Assembly: GCF_001704635.1 (NCBI RefSeq)
Contig: NZ_MAXF01000020.1
Span: 1-64,000 of the forward strand
Length of the DNA: 64,000 bases
Source: Streptomyces sparsogenes
Lineage (GTDB): Bacteria > Actinomycetota > Actinomycetes > Streptomycetales > Streptomycetaceae
Direction of reading: 5' to 3'
Of this stretch, positions 50,157 through 59,588 are shown piece after piece (position 1 is the stretch's first letter; every line of letters begins with the position of its first letter). A program made the position numbers and the translations under genes. The notes beneath the pieces were generated by a model. That model was not told where the DNA came from and did no database searches. It saw only the letters and a list, made by a program, of their open reading frames with translations.

Positions 50157-51518
50157 TTACAGCACCGGCAGGTTCTTGCGCAGCTCGAAGGGGGTGACCT
50201 CGGAGCGGTACTCCTCCCACTCCTGCTTCTTGTTGCGCAGGAAGAAGTCGAAGACGTGCTCGCCGAGGGTCTCGGCGACCAGCTCGCTGCGCTCCATCAG
50301 GGTGATGGCCTCGCCGAGGTTCTGCGGCAGCGGTTCGATGCCCAGGGAGCGCCGCTCCGCGTCGGACAGGGCCCACACGTCGTCGTCGGCGCCGGCCGGG
50401 AGCTCGTAGCCCTCCTCGATGCCCTTGAGGCCCGCCGCGAGCAGCACCGCGTAGGCGAGGTACGGGTTGGCGCCGGAGTCGAGGGAGCGGACCTCGACGC
50501 GGGTGGAGCCGGTCTTGCCGGGCTTGTAGAGGGGCACCCGGACCAGCGCGGAGCGGTTGTTGTGGCCCCAGCAGATGTACGAGGGGGCCTCGCCGCCCGC
50601 GCCTGCGGTGCGCTGGGAGCCGCCCCAGATGCGCTTGTAGGAGTTGACCCACTGGTTGGTCACGGCGGAGATCTCCCCGGCGTGGCGCAGCAGGCCCGCG
50701 ATGAAGGAGCGGCCGACCTTGGAGAGCTGGAACTCGGCGCCGGACTCGTAGAACGCGTTGCGGTCGCCCTCGAAGAGGGAGAGATGGGTGTGCATGCCGG
50801 AGCCGGGGTGCTCGGAGAACGGCTTGGGCATGAAGGTGGCCTGCACGCCCTGCTCCAGCGCCACCTGCTTCATGACCAGGCGGAAGGTCATGATGTTGTC
50901 GGCGGTGGAGAGCGCGTCGGCGTAGCGCAGGTCGATCTCCTGCTGGCCGGGGGCGCCCTCGTGGTGGGAGAACTCGACCGAGATGCCCATCGACTCGAGC
51001 ATGGTGATGGCCTGGCGGCGGAAGTCCATGCCGATGTTCTGCGGGGTGTGGTCGAAGTAGCCGGAGGAGTCGGCGGGCACCGGGCGGCTGCCGTCCACGG
51101 GCTTCTGGCGGAGCAGGAAGAACTCGATCTCGGGGTGGGTGTAGAAGGTGAAGCCGAGGTCGGAGGTCCTGGCCAGGATCCGCTTGAGGACGAAGCGGGG
51201 GTCGGCGAACGACGGGGAGCCGTCCGGCATCAGGATGTCGCAGAACATCCGGGCGGTGCCGGGGGCCTCGGCGCGCCAGGGCAGGATCTGGAAGGTGCCC
51301 GGATCCGGCTTGGCGATCATGTCGGACTCGTAGACGCGGGCGAAGCCCTCGATCGCGGAGCCATCGAAGCCGATGCCCTCGTCGAAGGCGCCTTCGAGTT
51401 CGGCGGGCGCGACGGCGACCGACTTGAGGAAGCCCAGCACGTCGGTGAACCACAGCCGCACGAACCGGATGTCGCGCTCTTCCAGGGTGCGGAGCACGAA
51501 CTCCTGCTGCTTATCCAT
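50157..51518 (-). CDS. glnA2: GlnA2, glutamine synthetase-like gamma-glutamylpolyamine synthetase
   Basis: A 453-residue enzyme of the type I glutamine synthetase fold, the same length as I recall for S. coelicolor GlnA2 (SCO2241). It starts MDKQQEFVLRTLEERDIRFV. The latch-type GFDGSAIEGFARVYESDM, HPEIEFFLL, SHHEGAPGQQEIDLRYADAL, PKPFSEHPGSGMHTHLSLF and the C-terminal NLGEAITLMERSEL are visible. The adenylylation Tyr loop of beta-type enzymes is absent, so GlnE should not modify it. GlnA2 of S. coelicolor has been shown to glutamylate polyamines. The last 28 codons come from the integrated element. GGGG precedes ATG. Confidence 0.9.
   Translation of the reverse strand: MDKQQEFVLRTLEERDIRFVRLWFTDVLGFLKSVAVAPAELEGAFDEGIGFDGSAIEGFARVYESDMIAKPDPGTFQILPWRAEAPGTARMFCDILMPDGSPSFADPRFVLKRILARTSDLGFTFYTHPEIEFFLLRQKPVDGSRPVPADSSGYFDHTPQNIGMDFRRQAITMLESMGISVEFSHHEGAPGQQEIDLRYADALSTADNIMTFRLVMKQVALEQGVQATFMPKPFSEHPGSGMHTHLSLFEGDRNAFYESGAEFQLSKVGRSFIAGLLRHAGEISAVTNQWVNSYKRIWGGSQRTAGAGGEAPSYICWGHNNRSALVRVPLYKPGKTGSTRVEVRSLDSGANPYLAYAVLLAAGLKGIEEGYELPAGADDDVWALSDAERRSLGIEPLPQNLGEAITLMERSELVAETLGEHVFDFFLRNKKQEWEEYRSEVTPFELRKNLPVL
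50159..50244 (-). repeat. attR: element-supplied 3' end of glnA2
   Basis: The copy of the 86-bp repeat that now completes glnA2. The next bases give stop TAA (50157-50159), whereas the displaced chromosomal copy has TGA. The protein end is the same. Confidence 0.93.
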
Positions 51519-51807
51519 GGTCCCCTATCCTTGCAGGTCAGACGGCTCTTGGGGTACGCGTGGGGCGCCTGTGGCCCCCAGTATCGCCCGGCGGGGTTTC
51601 GGCCAGGTTTCGCACCCGCGCCCCGTGTACCCGCCACGATGTGTGCATCGTACTTTCACGCGGCCCCGGACGGCCCAGAGCGCTTTCCCTCCCGGGCCCG
51701 CCACCGGGGTTTCCATACCCCTTGGGGGTAGGCTCCGGCCATGCTCCGCCCCGCCCCGCCGTCGCGCGCCGCCCCGTCGTCGCGCGCCGTTCCGCTGCGC
51801 ATAGCGG

Positions 51808-51856
51808 GGCGCGTACGCCGGACCCCGCGCCCCTGAGCGGGGCGGGCGTACGCGCC
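51808..51856. repeat. Large inverted repeat upstream of the multicopper oxidase
   Basis: The 383-base gap between glnA2 and the oxidase holds a two-part hairpin. Outer arms GGCGCGTACGCC (51808-51819) and GGCGTACGCGCC (51845-51856) are perfect, and an inner CCCCGC/GCGGGG stem (51823-51828, 51837-51842) closes it. Two tandem GTCGCGCGCC units lie just before. It ends 45 bases before the start codon and may be an operator or 5'-leader structure. Confidence 0.6.
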
Positions 51857-51901
51857 GACCTCCCACGCAGCTCACACACACCGGCATTGGGGTGCTCACT
51901 C

Positions 51902-53521
51902 ATGCACGCATACACTCGCCGCGCCGTGATCGGCGCGGGAATCGGCGTCGCGGGCGGCGGACTGCTCGCTTCCCGCGCGGCCTCCTCCTCCGCGTCCACG
52001 GCGTCCTCGGCCTCCTCAGCCTCCTCCACACCTTCCGCGTCCGGCGACCCCGGCGGCCCGGCCTCCGCCGTGCCCCCGGGCTATGTCTCCCCCGACGGCG
52101 AGGAGGTCGCCGCCGCCGAGCGCGGGCGGGCGCGGGGGGCCGTACGGGAGATCCGGCTGACCGCCACCCCCTCCTCGCTCGACCTCGGCGACCGCACGGT
52201 CAGGACCTGGACGTACGGCGACGAGCTGCCCGGTCGGCCGATCCGGGTCACCGCCGGCGACACGCTCGCGGTCCGGCTCGACAACAACCTGCCGCGCTCG
52301 ACCACCCTGCACTGGCACGGCATCGCGCTCCGCAACGACATGGACGGCGTGCCGGGCGTGACCCAGCAGCCGATCAGGCCCGGGGCCTCGTTCGACTACC
52401 GCTTCGCGGTGCCGGACCCGGGCACGTACTGGTTCCATCCGCACTCCGGCGTCCAGCTGGACCGGGGGCTGTACGCACCGCTGATCGTCGAGGACCCGAG
52501 GGAGCCGCTGGAGTACGACCACGAGTGGATCGTCATGCTCGACGACTGGGTCGACGGGGTGGACGGCAGCACCCCGGACGCGGTGCTGGACGAGCTGACC
52601 GGCGGCCGGGCGAGGATGGCCGGGATGGACGACAGCGAGGGCGCCCAGGACGCCGAGGACCCCGAAGGCGCCGACGGCGGCCCCGCCGGGCCGTCCCGGA
52701 GGCTGCGGGGCGCCCGCAGCCGGCTGCTGGAGGGCGACCCGGGGGACGTGGCGTACCCGTACTACCTGGTCAACGGCCGCACCCCGGAGGACCCCCGGGC
52801 CTTCCGCGCCAAGCCGGGCGACCGCATCCGCATCCGCCTCGTCAACGTGGGCGGGGACACCCCCTTCCGCGTCGCGCTCGGCGGCCACACCATGACGGTC
52901 ACCCACACCGACGGCTACCCGGTCGAGCACACCAGCACCGACGCGCTGCTGCTGGGCATGGCCGAGCGCTACGACGTGCTGGTCACCGCCCAGGACGGCG
53001 TCTTCCCGCTGGTCGCGCTCGCCGAGGGCAAGGGGGGCGCCGCGATGGCCCTGCTGCGCACGAGCGACGGCGCCGCCGCGCCGCCGCCGTCCGTGCGCCC
53101 CAGGGAGCTGGACGGCAGGCTGCTCACCGCGGACCGGCTCAAGGCCGCGGAGGACGTGCGGCTCACCCCGCGCGCCCCCGACCGGACCGTCCGGCTGCGG
53201 ATGACGGGGTCCATGGCGAGGTACGACTGGGCGATCAACGGCAAGCCCTACGACCCGGCGCAGCGCTATCCGGTGCGCGCGGGCGAGCGGGTCCGCGTCT
53301 CGTTCATCAACGGCACCGACATGTGGCACCCGATGCACCTGCACGGCCACACCTTCCAGCTCCCGGGCGGCGGCCCGCGCAAGGACACGACGATCGTGCT
53401 GCCGCACCACAAGGTGGACGTGGAGTTCGACGCGGACAACCCGGGGCTGTGGATGGTCCACTGCCACAACATCTACCACTCCGAGTCCGGGCTGATGACG
53501 ATCATCGGATACCGGAAGTAG
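51902..53521 (+). CDS. Tat-exported multicopper oxidase
   Basis: A 539-residue oxidase. The signal YTRRAVIGAGIGVAGGGLLA is twin-arginine type. A Ser/Ala-rich linker precedes three cupredoxin domains. All four copper motifs are present: HWHGIALRND, WFHPHSGVQLDRGLY, HPMHLHGHTFQL and HCHNIYHSESG. The last lacks Met at the usual axial position next to His (HSESGLM supplies Met). Expected reaction: one-electron oxidation of metals or phenols with reduction of O2 to water; roles in copper tolerance are common. A strong terminator follows. Confidence 0.92.
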   Translation: MHAYTRRAVIGAGIGVAGGGLLASRAASSSASTASSASSASSTPSASGDPGGPASAVPPGYVSPDGEEVAAAERGRARGAVREIRLTATPSSLDLGDRTVRTWTYGDELPGRPIRVTAGDTLAVRLDNNLPRSTTLHWHGIALRNDMDGVPGVTQQPIRPGASFDYRFAVPDPGTYWFHPHSGVQLDRGLYAPLIVEDPREPLEYDHEWIVMLDDWVDGVDGSTPDAVLDELTGGRARMAGMDDSEGAQDAEDPEGADGGPAGPSRRLRGARSRLLEGDPGDVAYPYYLVNGRTPEDPRAFRAKPGDRIRIRLVNVGGDTPFRVALGGHTMTVTHTDGYPVEHTSTDALLLGMAERYDVLVTAQDGVFPLVALAEGKGGAAMALLRTSDGAAAPPPSVRPRELDGRLLTADRLKAAEDVRLTPRAPDRTVRLRMTGSMARYDWAINGKPYDPAQRYPVRAGERVRVSFINGTDMWHPMHLHGHTFQLPGGGPRKDTTIVLPHHKVDVEFDADNPGLWMVHCHNIYHSESGLMTIIGYRK

Positions 53522-53560
53522 CCGCATCGCCGCGGCCTCGTCGTGGTCCGCGGTGAATAC

Positions 53561-53600
53561 GGGACAACGACACGCCGACGGCACGGCGTGTCGTTGTCCC
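53561..53600. terminator. Bidirectional terminator
   Basis: A perfect 17-bp stem (53561-53577 with 53584-53600) and 6-base loop between the convergent oxidase and hydrolase genes. Confidence 0.85.
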
Positions 53601-53628
53601 GTTCTCACCGCAAAGTAACCGCCCGGGC

Positions 53629-54414
53629 CTACCTTTCCACGTGCGCGTCCAGGAACTTCCTGATCAACCCGAGCCACTCCGCCGGCGCCTCCACGAACGG
53701 CAGGTGGCCGGACGGCAGCTCGGCGAACTCCGCACCGGGTATCCCGTCCGCGACCCGCCGGTGGTGGTACGGCGTCACCATGGAGTCCACGGCGGTGGAG
53801 ATCACCAGGGTGGGCACCCGCACCCGGCCGAGGTCCTCGCGCACGTCCACGCTGCCGACCAGCTCGACCTGCTCCACGGCCCCAGGCGGTACGGAGTCCC
53901 GGGCCCCGGCCACGGTGGCCGCGAGCTCATCCGCGGTCATCCGGTCCACGAACGGCGCCCCGGCGCCGTTGAGCACCGCCCACCGGGCCAGCGCCTCCTC
54001 GTCGCCGGACCGCAGGTGGCGCAGCCAGTCCTCGCTCAGCAGCCGCAACCGGGCGTTCGGGCGCGCGAAGCCGGCCGTCAGCACCAGCGCGGTCACCCGG
54101 TCCGGGTGCCGGCTCGCGGCCCGCAGCGCGACGGGCGTGCCCAGGGAATAACCGGCGATCGCGAAGGTGTCCAGGCCCTCCTCGACGGCGGTGGCGACGA
54201 GCTCGTCGGCCAGCCGGTCGAGCTGGAGCGGCTCCTCGGCGCGCGGGGTGCGCCCGGAGCCGGGGTAGTCCGGGCCGACCACCTTGTAGCGCTCGGCCAG
54301 CCCGTCGAGGATCGGACCGTAATTCCCGTCGATGCTCCCCGTCGCCCCGTGGGCGAGCAACAGCCCGGGGCCCGAGCCGCGCACGATGCGTCCCAGGGTC
54401 GATGTGCTGGTCAT
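53629..54414 (-). CDS. Alpha/beta hydrolase
   Basis: A 261-residue alpha/beta-hydrolase. LLLAHGATGSIDGNYG gives the oxyanion region, GYSLGTP the nucleophile Ser, TAVDSMVTPYHH the acid and SGHLPFVEAPAEW the catalytic His. No signal peptide. The ester or lactone substrate is unknown. It lies alone between the oxidase terminator and an MFS gene in the same direction. Confidence 0.85.
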   Translation of the reverse strand: MTSTSTLGRIVRGSGPGLLLAHGATGSIDGNYGPILDGLAERYKVVGPDYPGSGRTPRAEEPLQLDRLADELVATAVEEGLDTFAIAGYSLGTPVALRAASRHPDRVTALVLTAGFARPNARLRLLSEDWLRHLRSGDEEALARWAVLNGAGAPFVDRMTADELAATVAGARDSVPPGAVEQVELVGSVDVREDLGRVRVPTLVISTAVDSMVTPYHHRRVADGIPGAEFAELPSGHLPFVEAPAEWLGLIRKFLDAHVER

Positions 54415-54590
54415 GGTGGTGTGCCTCCCGTGGTGGTGATCGGCTGATCGCTCTTCCGGGACGCTAAAGCCTTACATCGATGTCAGAGTCAAGTCGCTCA
54501 CCGGCGACACAGCACCCAGCACGGCGCAGGAACAGCACGGCGCCCGGCGCGGGATGCCGCGCCGGGCGCCGTGCGCGCGAGGCCGCCGAG

Positions 54591-55796
54591 TCAGCTCACC
54601 TCGGAGTAGCGGGGCACCGAGTCGCTGGTCGCCACCACGCGGGACGGCTCGTGGCGGTCGCGGTCGAGCGCGCCCGCCGTGACGGCGATGGCGAGGCCGA
54701 CCACGGCGAGGACCGCGCCGACCAGGGTCGGGGAGGTCCAGCCCCAGCCGGCCGCGATCGCGACGCCGCCGAGCCAGGCGCCGCCCGCGTTGGCGAGGTT
54801 GAAGGCGGAGTGGTTGGAGGCGGAGGCGAGGGTCGGGGCGTGGCGGGCCTTGTTCATGACCAGCATCTGCAGCGGGGTGGTGGTCATGAAGCCGACCGCG
54901 CCCAGCACCACGACCGTGGCCAGGGCCGCCCACTTCACGTGCACCGTGAAGTCGAACAGCACCAGCACCGCCGCGAGGGCCGCCAGCGAGCCGTAGAGCG
55001 TCGGCCGCAGCGCCCGGTCGGTGAGGGGTCCGGCGATCAGCGCGCCGAGGGTCATGCCGATGCCGAAGAGGGCGAGCACCACCGTGACGGAGGCCTCGGC
55101 GAGGCCGGTGACCTCGGTCATCATCGAGGCGAGGTAGCTGTAGACGGCGAAGACGCCGGCGAAGCCGAAGACCGCGGTGAGCAGGCCCAGCACGACCTGC
55201 CGGTCGCGCAGCGCGCCCAGCTCGTGGCGGAGGCCGGCCTGCTGGTCGAGGGAGATCCGCGGGATGAGCCGGGCGAGCGCGGCCATGGCGACGACGCCGA
55301 TGGCGGCGACCACGAGGAAGGTGGCGCGCCAGCCGAGGCGCTGGCCGAGCAGGGTGGCCACGGGCACGCCGACGATGTTGGCGACGGTGAGGCCGAGGAA
55401 CATCGTGGCGACCGCGCGGGCCCGCCGCTCCTCCGCCACCAGCCGCGCCGCGACCACCGCGCCGACGCCGAAGAACGCGCCGTGCGGCAGCCCGGCGAGC
55501 ACCCGCCCGGCCACCAGCAGCCCGAAGGAGGGGGCCAGGGCGGAGGCGAGGTTGCCCACCGTGAAGAGCGCCATGAGAAGGATGAGCATCCGCTTGCGCG
55601 GGACGCGGGAGCCGAGGGCGGTCAGGAGCGGAGCGCCCACCACGACTCCGATGGCGTAGGCGGAGACGAGGTATCCGGCGGTTGGCACCGAGGTGCCCAG
55701 ATCGTCGGCGACGTTGGGCAGCAGGCCCATCATCACGAACTCGGTGGTACCGATGCCGAAGGCGCTCACAGCGAGTGCGAGCAGGGCCAGGGGCAT
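54591..55796 (-). CDS. MFS transporter (DHA1, AraJ/YdhP-like)
   Basis: A 401-residue 12-helix transporter. PLALLALAVSAFGIGTTEFV is the characteristic first helix of the AraJ/SotB/YdhP branch. GAPLLTALGSRVPRKRML is motif A, and LAGLPHGAFFGVGAVVA and LGLTVANIVGVPVATLLG follow. These proteins export sugars or drugs. Start at ATG 55796, with GGAAAGG six bases upstream; the TTG five codons earlier is less likely. Confidence 0.85.
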   Translation of the reverse strand: MPLALLALAVSAFGIGTTEFVMMGLLPNVADDLGTSVPTAGYLVSAYAIGVVVGAPLLTALGSRVPRKRMLILLMALFTVGNLASALAPSFGLLVAGRVLAGLPHGAFFGVGAVVAARLVAEERRARAVATMFLGLTVANIVGVPVATLLGQRLGWRATFLVVAAIGVVAMAALARLIPRISLDQQAGLRHELGALRDRQVVLGLLTAVFGFAGVFAVYSYLASMMTEVTGLAEASVTVVLALFGIGMTLGALIAGPLTDRALRPTLYGSLAALAAVLVLFDFTVHVKWAALATVVVLGAVGFMTTTPLQMLVMNKARHAPTLASASNHSAFNLANAGGAWLGGVAIAAGWGWTSPTLVGAVLAVVGLAIAVTAGALDRDRHEPSRVVATSDSVPRYSEVS

Positions 55797-55921
55797 GAGA
55801 GACCTTTCCAAACGGGGAGAAACTGCGGGGACTCTTTATGTTCTCTTCCGGAACAAAGTCTCTCACGCGTTTTGTTCCCCCCGTGAAACCCCCAGGTGAA
55901 CAGATCGTTAGGGCTTGCCGC

Positions 55922-56950
55922 TCAGAGCTTGACCGACGCCGCCACCGGCAGGTGGTCGCTCTCGGTCCGCGGCAGGGTCCACGCCGACACCGGCGCCACC
56001 CCGCGCACCATGATCTGGTCGATCCGCGCCATCGGGAACGACGCGGGCCAGCTGAAGCCGAAGCCGTCGCCCGCCGCGCCCTGCGCGGAGCGCATCTGCG
56101 AGGTGACGGGGGCCAGCGCCCGGTCGTTCATCGTGCCGTTCAGGTCGCCCAGCAGGATCACCCGCCGGAGCGGCTCGTGGGCGATCGCCGCGCCCAGCGC
56201 GTCGGCGCTGTCGTCGCGCTGCCCGGCGGTGAAGCCCGAGTTGAACTTCACCCGGACGGATGGCAGGTGGGCGACGTAGACGGCGACCCGGCCGCCCGGG
56301 GCGGCGACGGTGGTGCGCAGCGCCCGCGTCCAGCCCAGCTTGATGTCCACCGGCTTGGTGCCGGAGAGCGGGTACTTGCTCCACACCCCGACCGTGCCCT
56401 GGACCGTGTGGTACCGGTAGGTGCCGGCCAGCGCCCGCGCGTACGTGGGCACCGCGGCGCTCTTCAGCTCCTCCAGGGCCACCACGTCCGCGTCCGAGGC
56501 GGCCACGTCCTTCGCGGTGGCGGCCGGGTCGGGGTTGTCCGCGTTGACGTTGTGGGTGACGACGGTCAGATCGCCCCCGCCGCCGGACTTGTCGGCGAAC
56601 ATCAGCCCGCCGAAGAGGTTCAGCCATACGGAGACCGGCAGCACCAGCGCGAGCAGGGCGCTCGCCGAGCGGCGCACCAGCGCGAGCACCAGCAGCACCG
56701 GGACCAGCAGGCCCAGCCAGGGCAGGAAGGTCTCCAGCAGGCTGCCGAGGTTGCCCACCCGGTTGGGGATCTCGGCATGGAAGATCATGACCAGCGCGAG
56801 GACCACCGCGATCGCCGCGAGCACCAGACCCCGCCGCCAGATGCCGCGGTCACGCCGGAGCCCGTCGAGGAGACGCCGGACCCTGGAGCCGGTCGGCCGC
56901 GGGGCATCCCCTGGGTGCTGCGCCGTCTCCTGCGTGTACGCCTGCGCCAT
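55922..56950 (-). CDS. Membrane-anchored endonuclease/exonuclease/phosphatase-family protein
   Basis: About 342 residues. Three N-terminal membrane helices (LVLAAIAVVLALVMIFHA, LPWLGLLVPVLLVLALV, ALLALVLPVSVWLNLF) are followed by an EEP domain outside the membrane: VVTHNVNADNPDP, DVVALEELKSAAV, YVAHLPS, LLGDLNGTMNDRAL, IDQIMVRG, ESDHLPVAASV. The metal and catalytic residues (Asn, Glu, Asp-x-Asn, Asp-His) are all present. Family members cut phospholipids, nucleic acid or similar phosphodiesters. Start uncertain (ATG 56950, GTG 56968 or TTG 57007). Confidence 0.82.
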   Translation of the reverse strand: MAQAYTQETAQHPGDAPRPTGSRVRRLLDGLRRDRGIWRRGLVLAAIAVVLALVMIFHAEIPNRVGNLGSLLETFLPWLGLLVPVLLVLALVRRSASALLALVLPVSVWLNLFGGLMFADKSGGGGDLTVVTHNVNADNPDPAATAKDVAASDADVVALEELKSAAVPTYARALAGTYRYHTVQGTVGVWSKYPLSGTKPVDIKLGWTRALRTTVAAPGGRVAVYVAHLPSVRVKFNSGFTAGQRDDSADALGAAIAHEPLRRVILLGDLNGTMNDRALAPVTSQMRSAQGAAGDGFGFSWPASFPMARIDQIMVRGVAPVSAWTLPRTESDHLPVAASVKL

Positions 56951-57157
56951 TCGCTGTCCGTCCCTCACTGCCTCTGCCACTGCCTCGTCCGCCGCGCCCT
57001 GCGCCAAGACCCTAGGCGATCACCAGGCTTCCCCCGACACCCGGGCGAGCGCCCCCCGACAAGGGGACGTTCGCCGGGAGCGTACGGGTTCCGGATGCCG
57101 GGGGAAGCGGGACCGTTGTGACAGAACGAGCACAAACCAGCCGCAAGGCGGCGGATG

Positions 57158-57766
57158 TCACGGCCGGGGCCGCACCCCCTCCAGCACCGTATCGACGATG
57201 GTCTCGGCCAGTCCCTCCGGGAGCGCCTTCCACTCGTGGAGGATCACGCGGGACAGCATCGGGCCGGTGAACAGGTCGGCGAGCAGCTCGAGGTCCAGAT
57301 CGCCGCGGATCTCGCCGCGGGCCATCCCGCGGCGCAGCACCTCGTACAGCATTTCCCGCCGGGCCGCTATCACATGGGCGTCGTAGGCGCGCCACAGCTC
57401 CTGGTTGGCGTGCATCTGGGTGACGACCGTACGCAGGAGGGCGGAGTTCCGCTTGGCCAGGCCGCGCCGCCGCATCAGCTCCAGGAGGGTGACCAGGTCA
57501 TCGCGGACCGAGGCCCCGGCCGGCCTCGGGTTCGGCTCCTCCAGGGAGCGCATCACATCGATCATCAGCGCTTCCTTGCCGGACCAGCGGCGGTAGACGG
57601 TGGCCTTGCCCACCCCCGCCTCGCGCGCGATCCGCTCGATGGACAGCTCCCCGATCGTGGCGCCCTCCTCGATCAGCCGCAGCGCGGCCTCGATGATCGC
57701 GGCGTCGGCGGCGGCGCTGCGCGGCCGCCCCGGCAGCCGGGCCCCCGCGTACCCGGGCGCGGTCAT
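57158..57766 (-). CDS. TetR-family repressor
   Basis: A 202-residue regulator with the TetR helix-turn-helix at ~15-65 ([40 protein letters not shown]). The ligand domain is of the common C-terminal type. It overlaps the end of the MFS gene by ATGA and is co-transcribed with it. The palindrome 59412-59429 before the MFS gene is a plausible operator, giving a self-regulated exporter unit. Confidence 0.9.
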   Translation of the reverse strand: MTAPGYAGARLPGRPRSAAADAAIIEAALRLIEEGATIGELSIERIAREAGVGKATVYRRWSGKEALMIDVMRSLEEPNPRPAGASVRDDLVTLLELMRRRGLAKRNSALLRTVVTQMHANQELWRAYDAHVIAARREMLYEVLRRGMARGEIRGDLDLELLADLFTGPMLSRVILHEWKALPEGLAETIVDTVLEGVRPRP

Positions 57767-59388
57767 CGTCCCGCCCCGGCTCCCGCCTTCTCCCTCGGCC
57801 GGCCGGCGTCGGGGTCGTCGGGGGCGGCTCCCTTGCGGGGGAGGAAGGCCACCGAGACCAGCGCGCCGAGGAGGGCGACCGCGGCCGAGCCGAGCGCGGT
57901 GACGTGCATGGCGTGGATGAAGGCGTCATGGGCCGGGCCGATCAGCGCCTGGCCCTTGGGCCCCAGCTTCTCGGCGAGGCCGAGGGTGGCCTCGACGGAC
58001 TCCCCCGCCGCGTGGCGCGCGGAGTCGGGCAGCCCGGGCACGGCCGCCAGCGTGTCCTTGATGCCGTCGCGGTAGGCGGTGGAGAGCACCGAGCCGAGCA
58101 CCGCGACCCCGAGCGCGCCGCCGACCTGGCGGAAGGTGTTGTTGAGCGCCGAGCCGGAACCGGCCTTCTGGCGCGGCAGCGTCTGCATGACCGTCAGCGT
58201 GACGGGCGGCATGATGTGCGCCATCCCCGCGCCCTGGACGAAGAAGAGCACCTCCATCACCACCAGCGGGGTGTCCACCGCCAGCTGGGTGAAGCCCGCC
58301 ATGGTCCCGGCCACCAGCAGCATGCCGCCCGCGCACACCGTCCGGACCCCGAACCGCTCGACGACCAGCCGGGTGCGCGGCGCGAAGATCAGCTGGGCGA
58401 CGGCGAGCGGAAGGATCAGCAGGCCGGACTCCAGGGCGCTGTAGCCGCGCACGCTCTGGATGTAGAAGACCATGAAGAAGGTCACGCCCATCAGGGCGAA
58501 GAAGACCAGCGCGATCGCGGCGATGGCGGCCGAGAAGGCGGGCTTGCGGAAGTACGAGACGTCGATGGCCGGGTGGTCGCTGCGCTTCTCGTGCACCACG
58601 AACAGCACCAGGACGGCCAGTCCGCCGCCGATGGTGCCCAGCACCCGCCCGTCCGTGAAGTCGGCGAGCTGGCCGCCCTTGATGATGCCGTACACCAGCA
58701 GGACCAGGCCCACGACCGACAGCACCACCCCGCCGGGGTCCAGCCGGCCGGGCGCCGGATCCCTGGAGTCGGGGACCAGCAGGCTCATCGCGACCAGCGC
58801 GACGATGACGATGGGCACGTTGACGAAGAAGACCGAGCCCCACCAGAAGTGCTCCAGCAGCACCCCGCCGGTGATCGGGCCGATGGCGATGCCGAGGCCG
58901 ACGGCGGCGGTCCAGATGCCGATGGCCCTGGGCTGCTCCTCGCGCTCGAAGACATTCACCAGGATCGCGAGGGTGGCGGGCATCACGAACGCCGCGCCCA
59001 GGCCCATCACGGCCCGGTAGCCGATCAGTTCGCCCGGCGAGCCGGAGAACGCGGCGAGCACCGAGCCGATGCCGAACACCGTCATGCCGCCCAGCAGCAC
59101 CTTCTTGCGGCCCAGCCGGTCCCCGAGGAGCCCGGCGGTGAACAGCAGCCCGGCGAAGACGAGGGTGTAGGAGTTGATCGCCCATTCCAGCTGGCTCTGG
59201 GCGGCGCCGAGCCCGGTGGGCTCGGGCGAGGCGATGGTCTTCATCGCCACGTTGAGTATGGAGTTGTCGAGGACGACGACCAGGACGCTGAGCATCAGCA
59301 CGACCAGGATCGCCCACCGCCTGCGGTGGATCACCTCGGGGACGCCGCTCACGGCGGGGGCGCCCTGGGTGTCGGAGGGGGATGCCAT
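57763..59388 (-). CDS. DHA2-family MFS drug exporter
   Basis: A 541-residue 14-helix transporter. Helix 1 has [12 protein letters not shown], motif A is [14 protein letters not shown], motif [21 protein letters not shown], and FFVNVPI follows. This matches EmrB/QacA proteins that expel cationic drugs or antibiotics. First gene of a two-gene operon with tetR. Confidence 0.92.
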   Translation of the reverse strand: MASPSDTQGAPAVSGVPEVIHRRRWAILVVLMLSVLVVVLDNSILNVAMKTIASPEPTGLGAAQSQLEWAINSYTLVFAGLLFTAGLLGDRLGRKKVLLGGMTVFGIGSVLAAFSGSPGELIGYRAVMGLGAAFVMPATLAILVNVFEREEQPRAIGIWTAAVGLGIAIGPITGGVLLEHFWWGSVFFVNVPIVIVALVAMSLLVPDSRDPAPGRLDPGGVVLSVVGLVLLVYGIIKGGQLADFTDGRVLGTIGGGLAVLVLFVVHEKRSDHPAIDVSYFRKPAFSAAIAAIALVFFALMGVTFFMVFYIQSVRGYSALESGLLILPLAVAQLIFAPRTRLVVERFGVRTVCAGGMLLVAGTMAGFTQLAVDTPLVVMEVLFFVQGAGMAHIMPPVTLTVMQTLPRQKAGSGSALNNTFRQVGGALGVAVLGSVLSTAYRDGIKDTLAAVPGLPDSARHAAGESVEATLGLAEKLGPKGQALIGPAHDAFIHAMHVTALGSAAVALLGALVSVAFLPRKGAAPDDPDAGRPREKAGAGAGR

Positions 59389-59411
59389 ATGTCCCAGGCT
59401 AGGCAGCGTTC

Positions 59412-59429
59412 CGAGACGGCCCCGTCTCG
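59412..59429. promoter_or_regulatory. Palindrome CGAGACGG-CC-CCGTCTCG, candidate TetR operator
   Basis: A perfect 18-bp palindrome 24 bases upstream of the MFS start codon. It faces the promoter of the exporter-tetR operon. Confidence 0.6.
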
Positions 59430-59588
59430 TATTGGAAAACCTTTGCGAGCCTTTACCGGACTTTTCGAGTCATGCGTGGCCCAGCACACGTCGGGGGCCC
59501 ACTTTCGCGCCGCGACACCGCGTGCCAGCATGGGGGTGGTCCGGGGACGCCGTCAGGGCGCCTCGAGATGACGAACAGGAGCGTTGCG

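Larger units (their letters stand above)
35331..50244. mobile_element. AICE integrated in the 3' end of glnA2
   Basis: A 14.9-kb integrative and conjugative element bounded by an 86-bp direct repeat. It carries all hallmark AICE modules: GntR regulator, FtsK/TraB-type double-strand DNA translocase with small membrane transfer proteins, prim-pol replication proteins, a candidate iteron origin, Xis and a tyrosine integrase at the attR end. It has no relaxase and no type IV secretion genes, which fits transfer of double-stranded DNA by a TraB hexamer. The genes are dense and mostly on the plus strand, and none is visibly broken, so the element may still be mobile. Confidence 0.9.
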
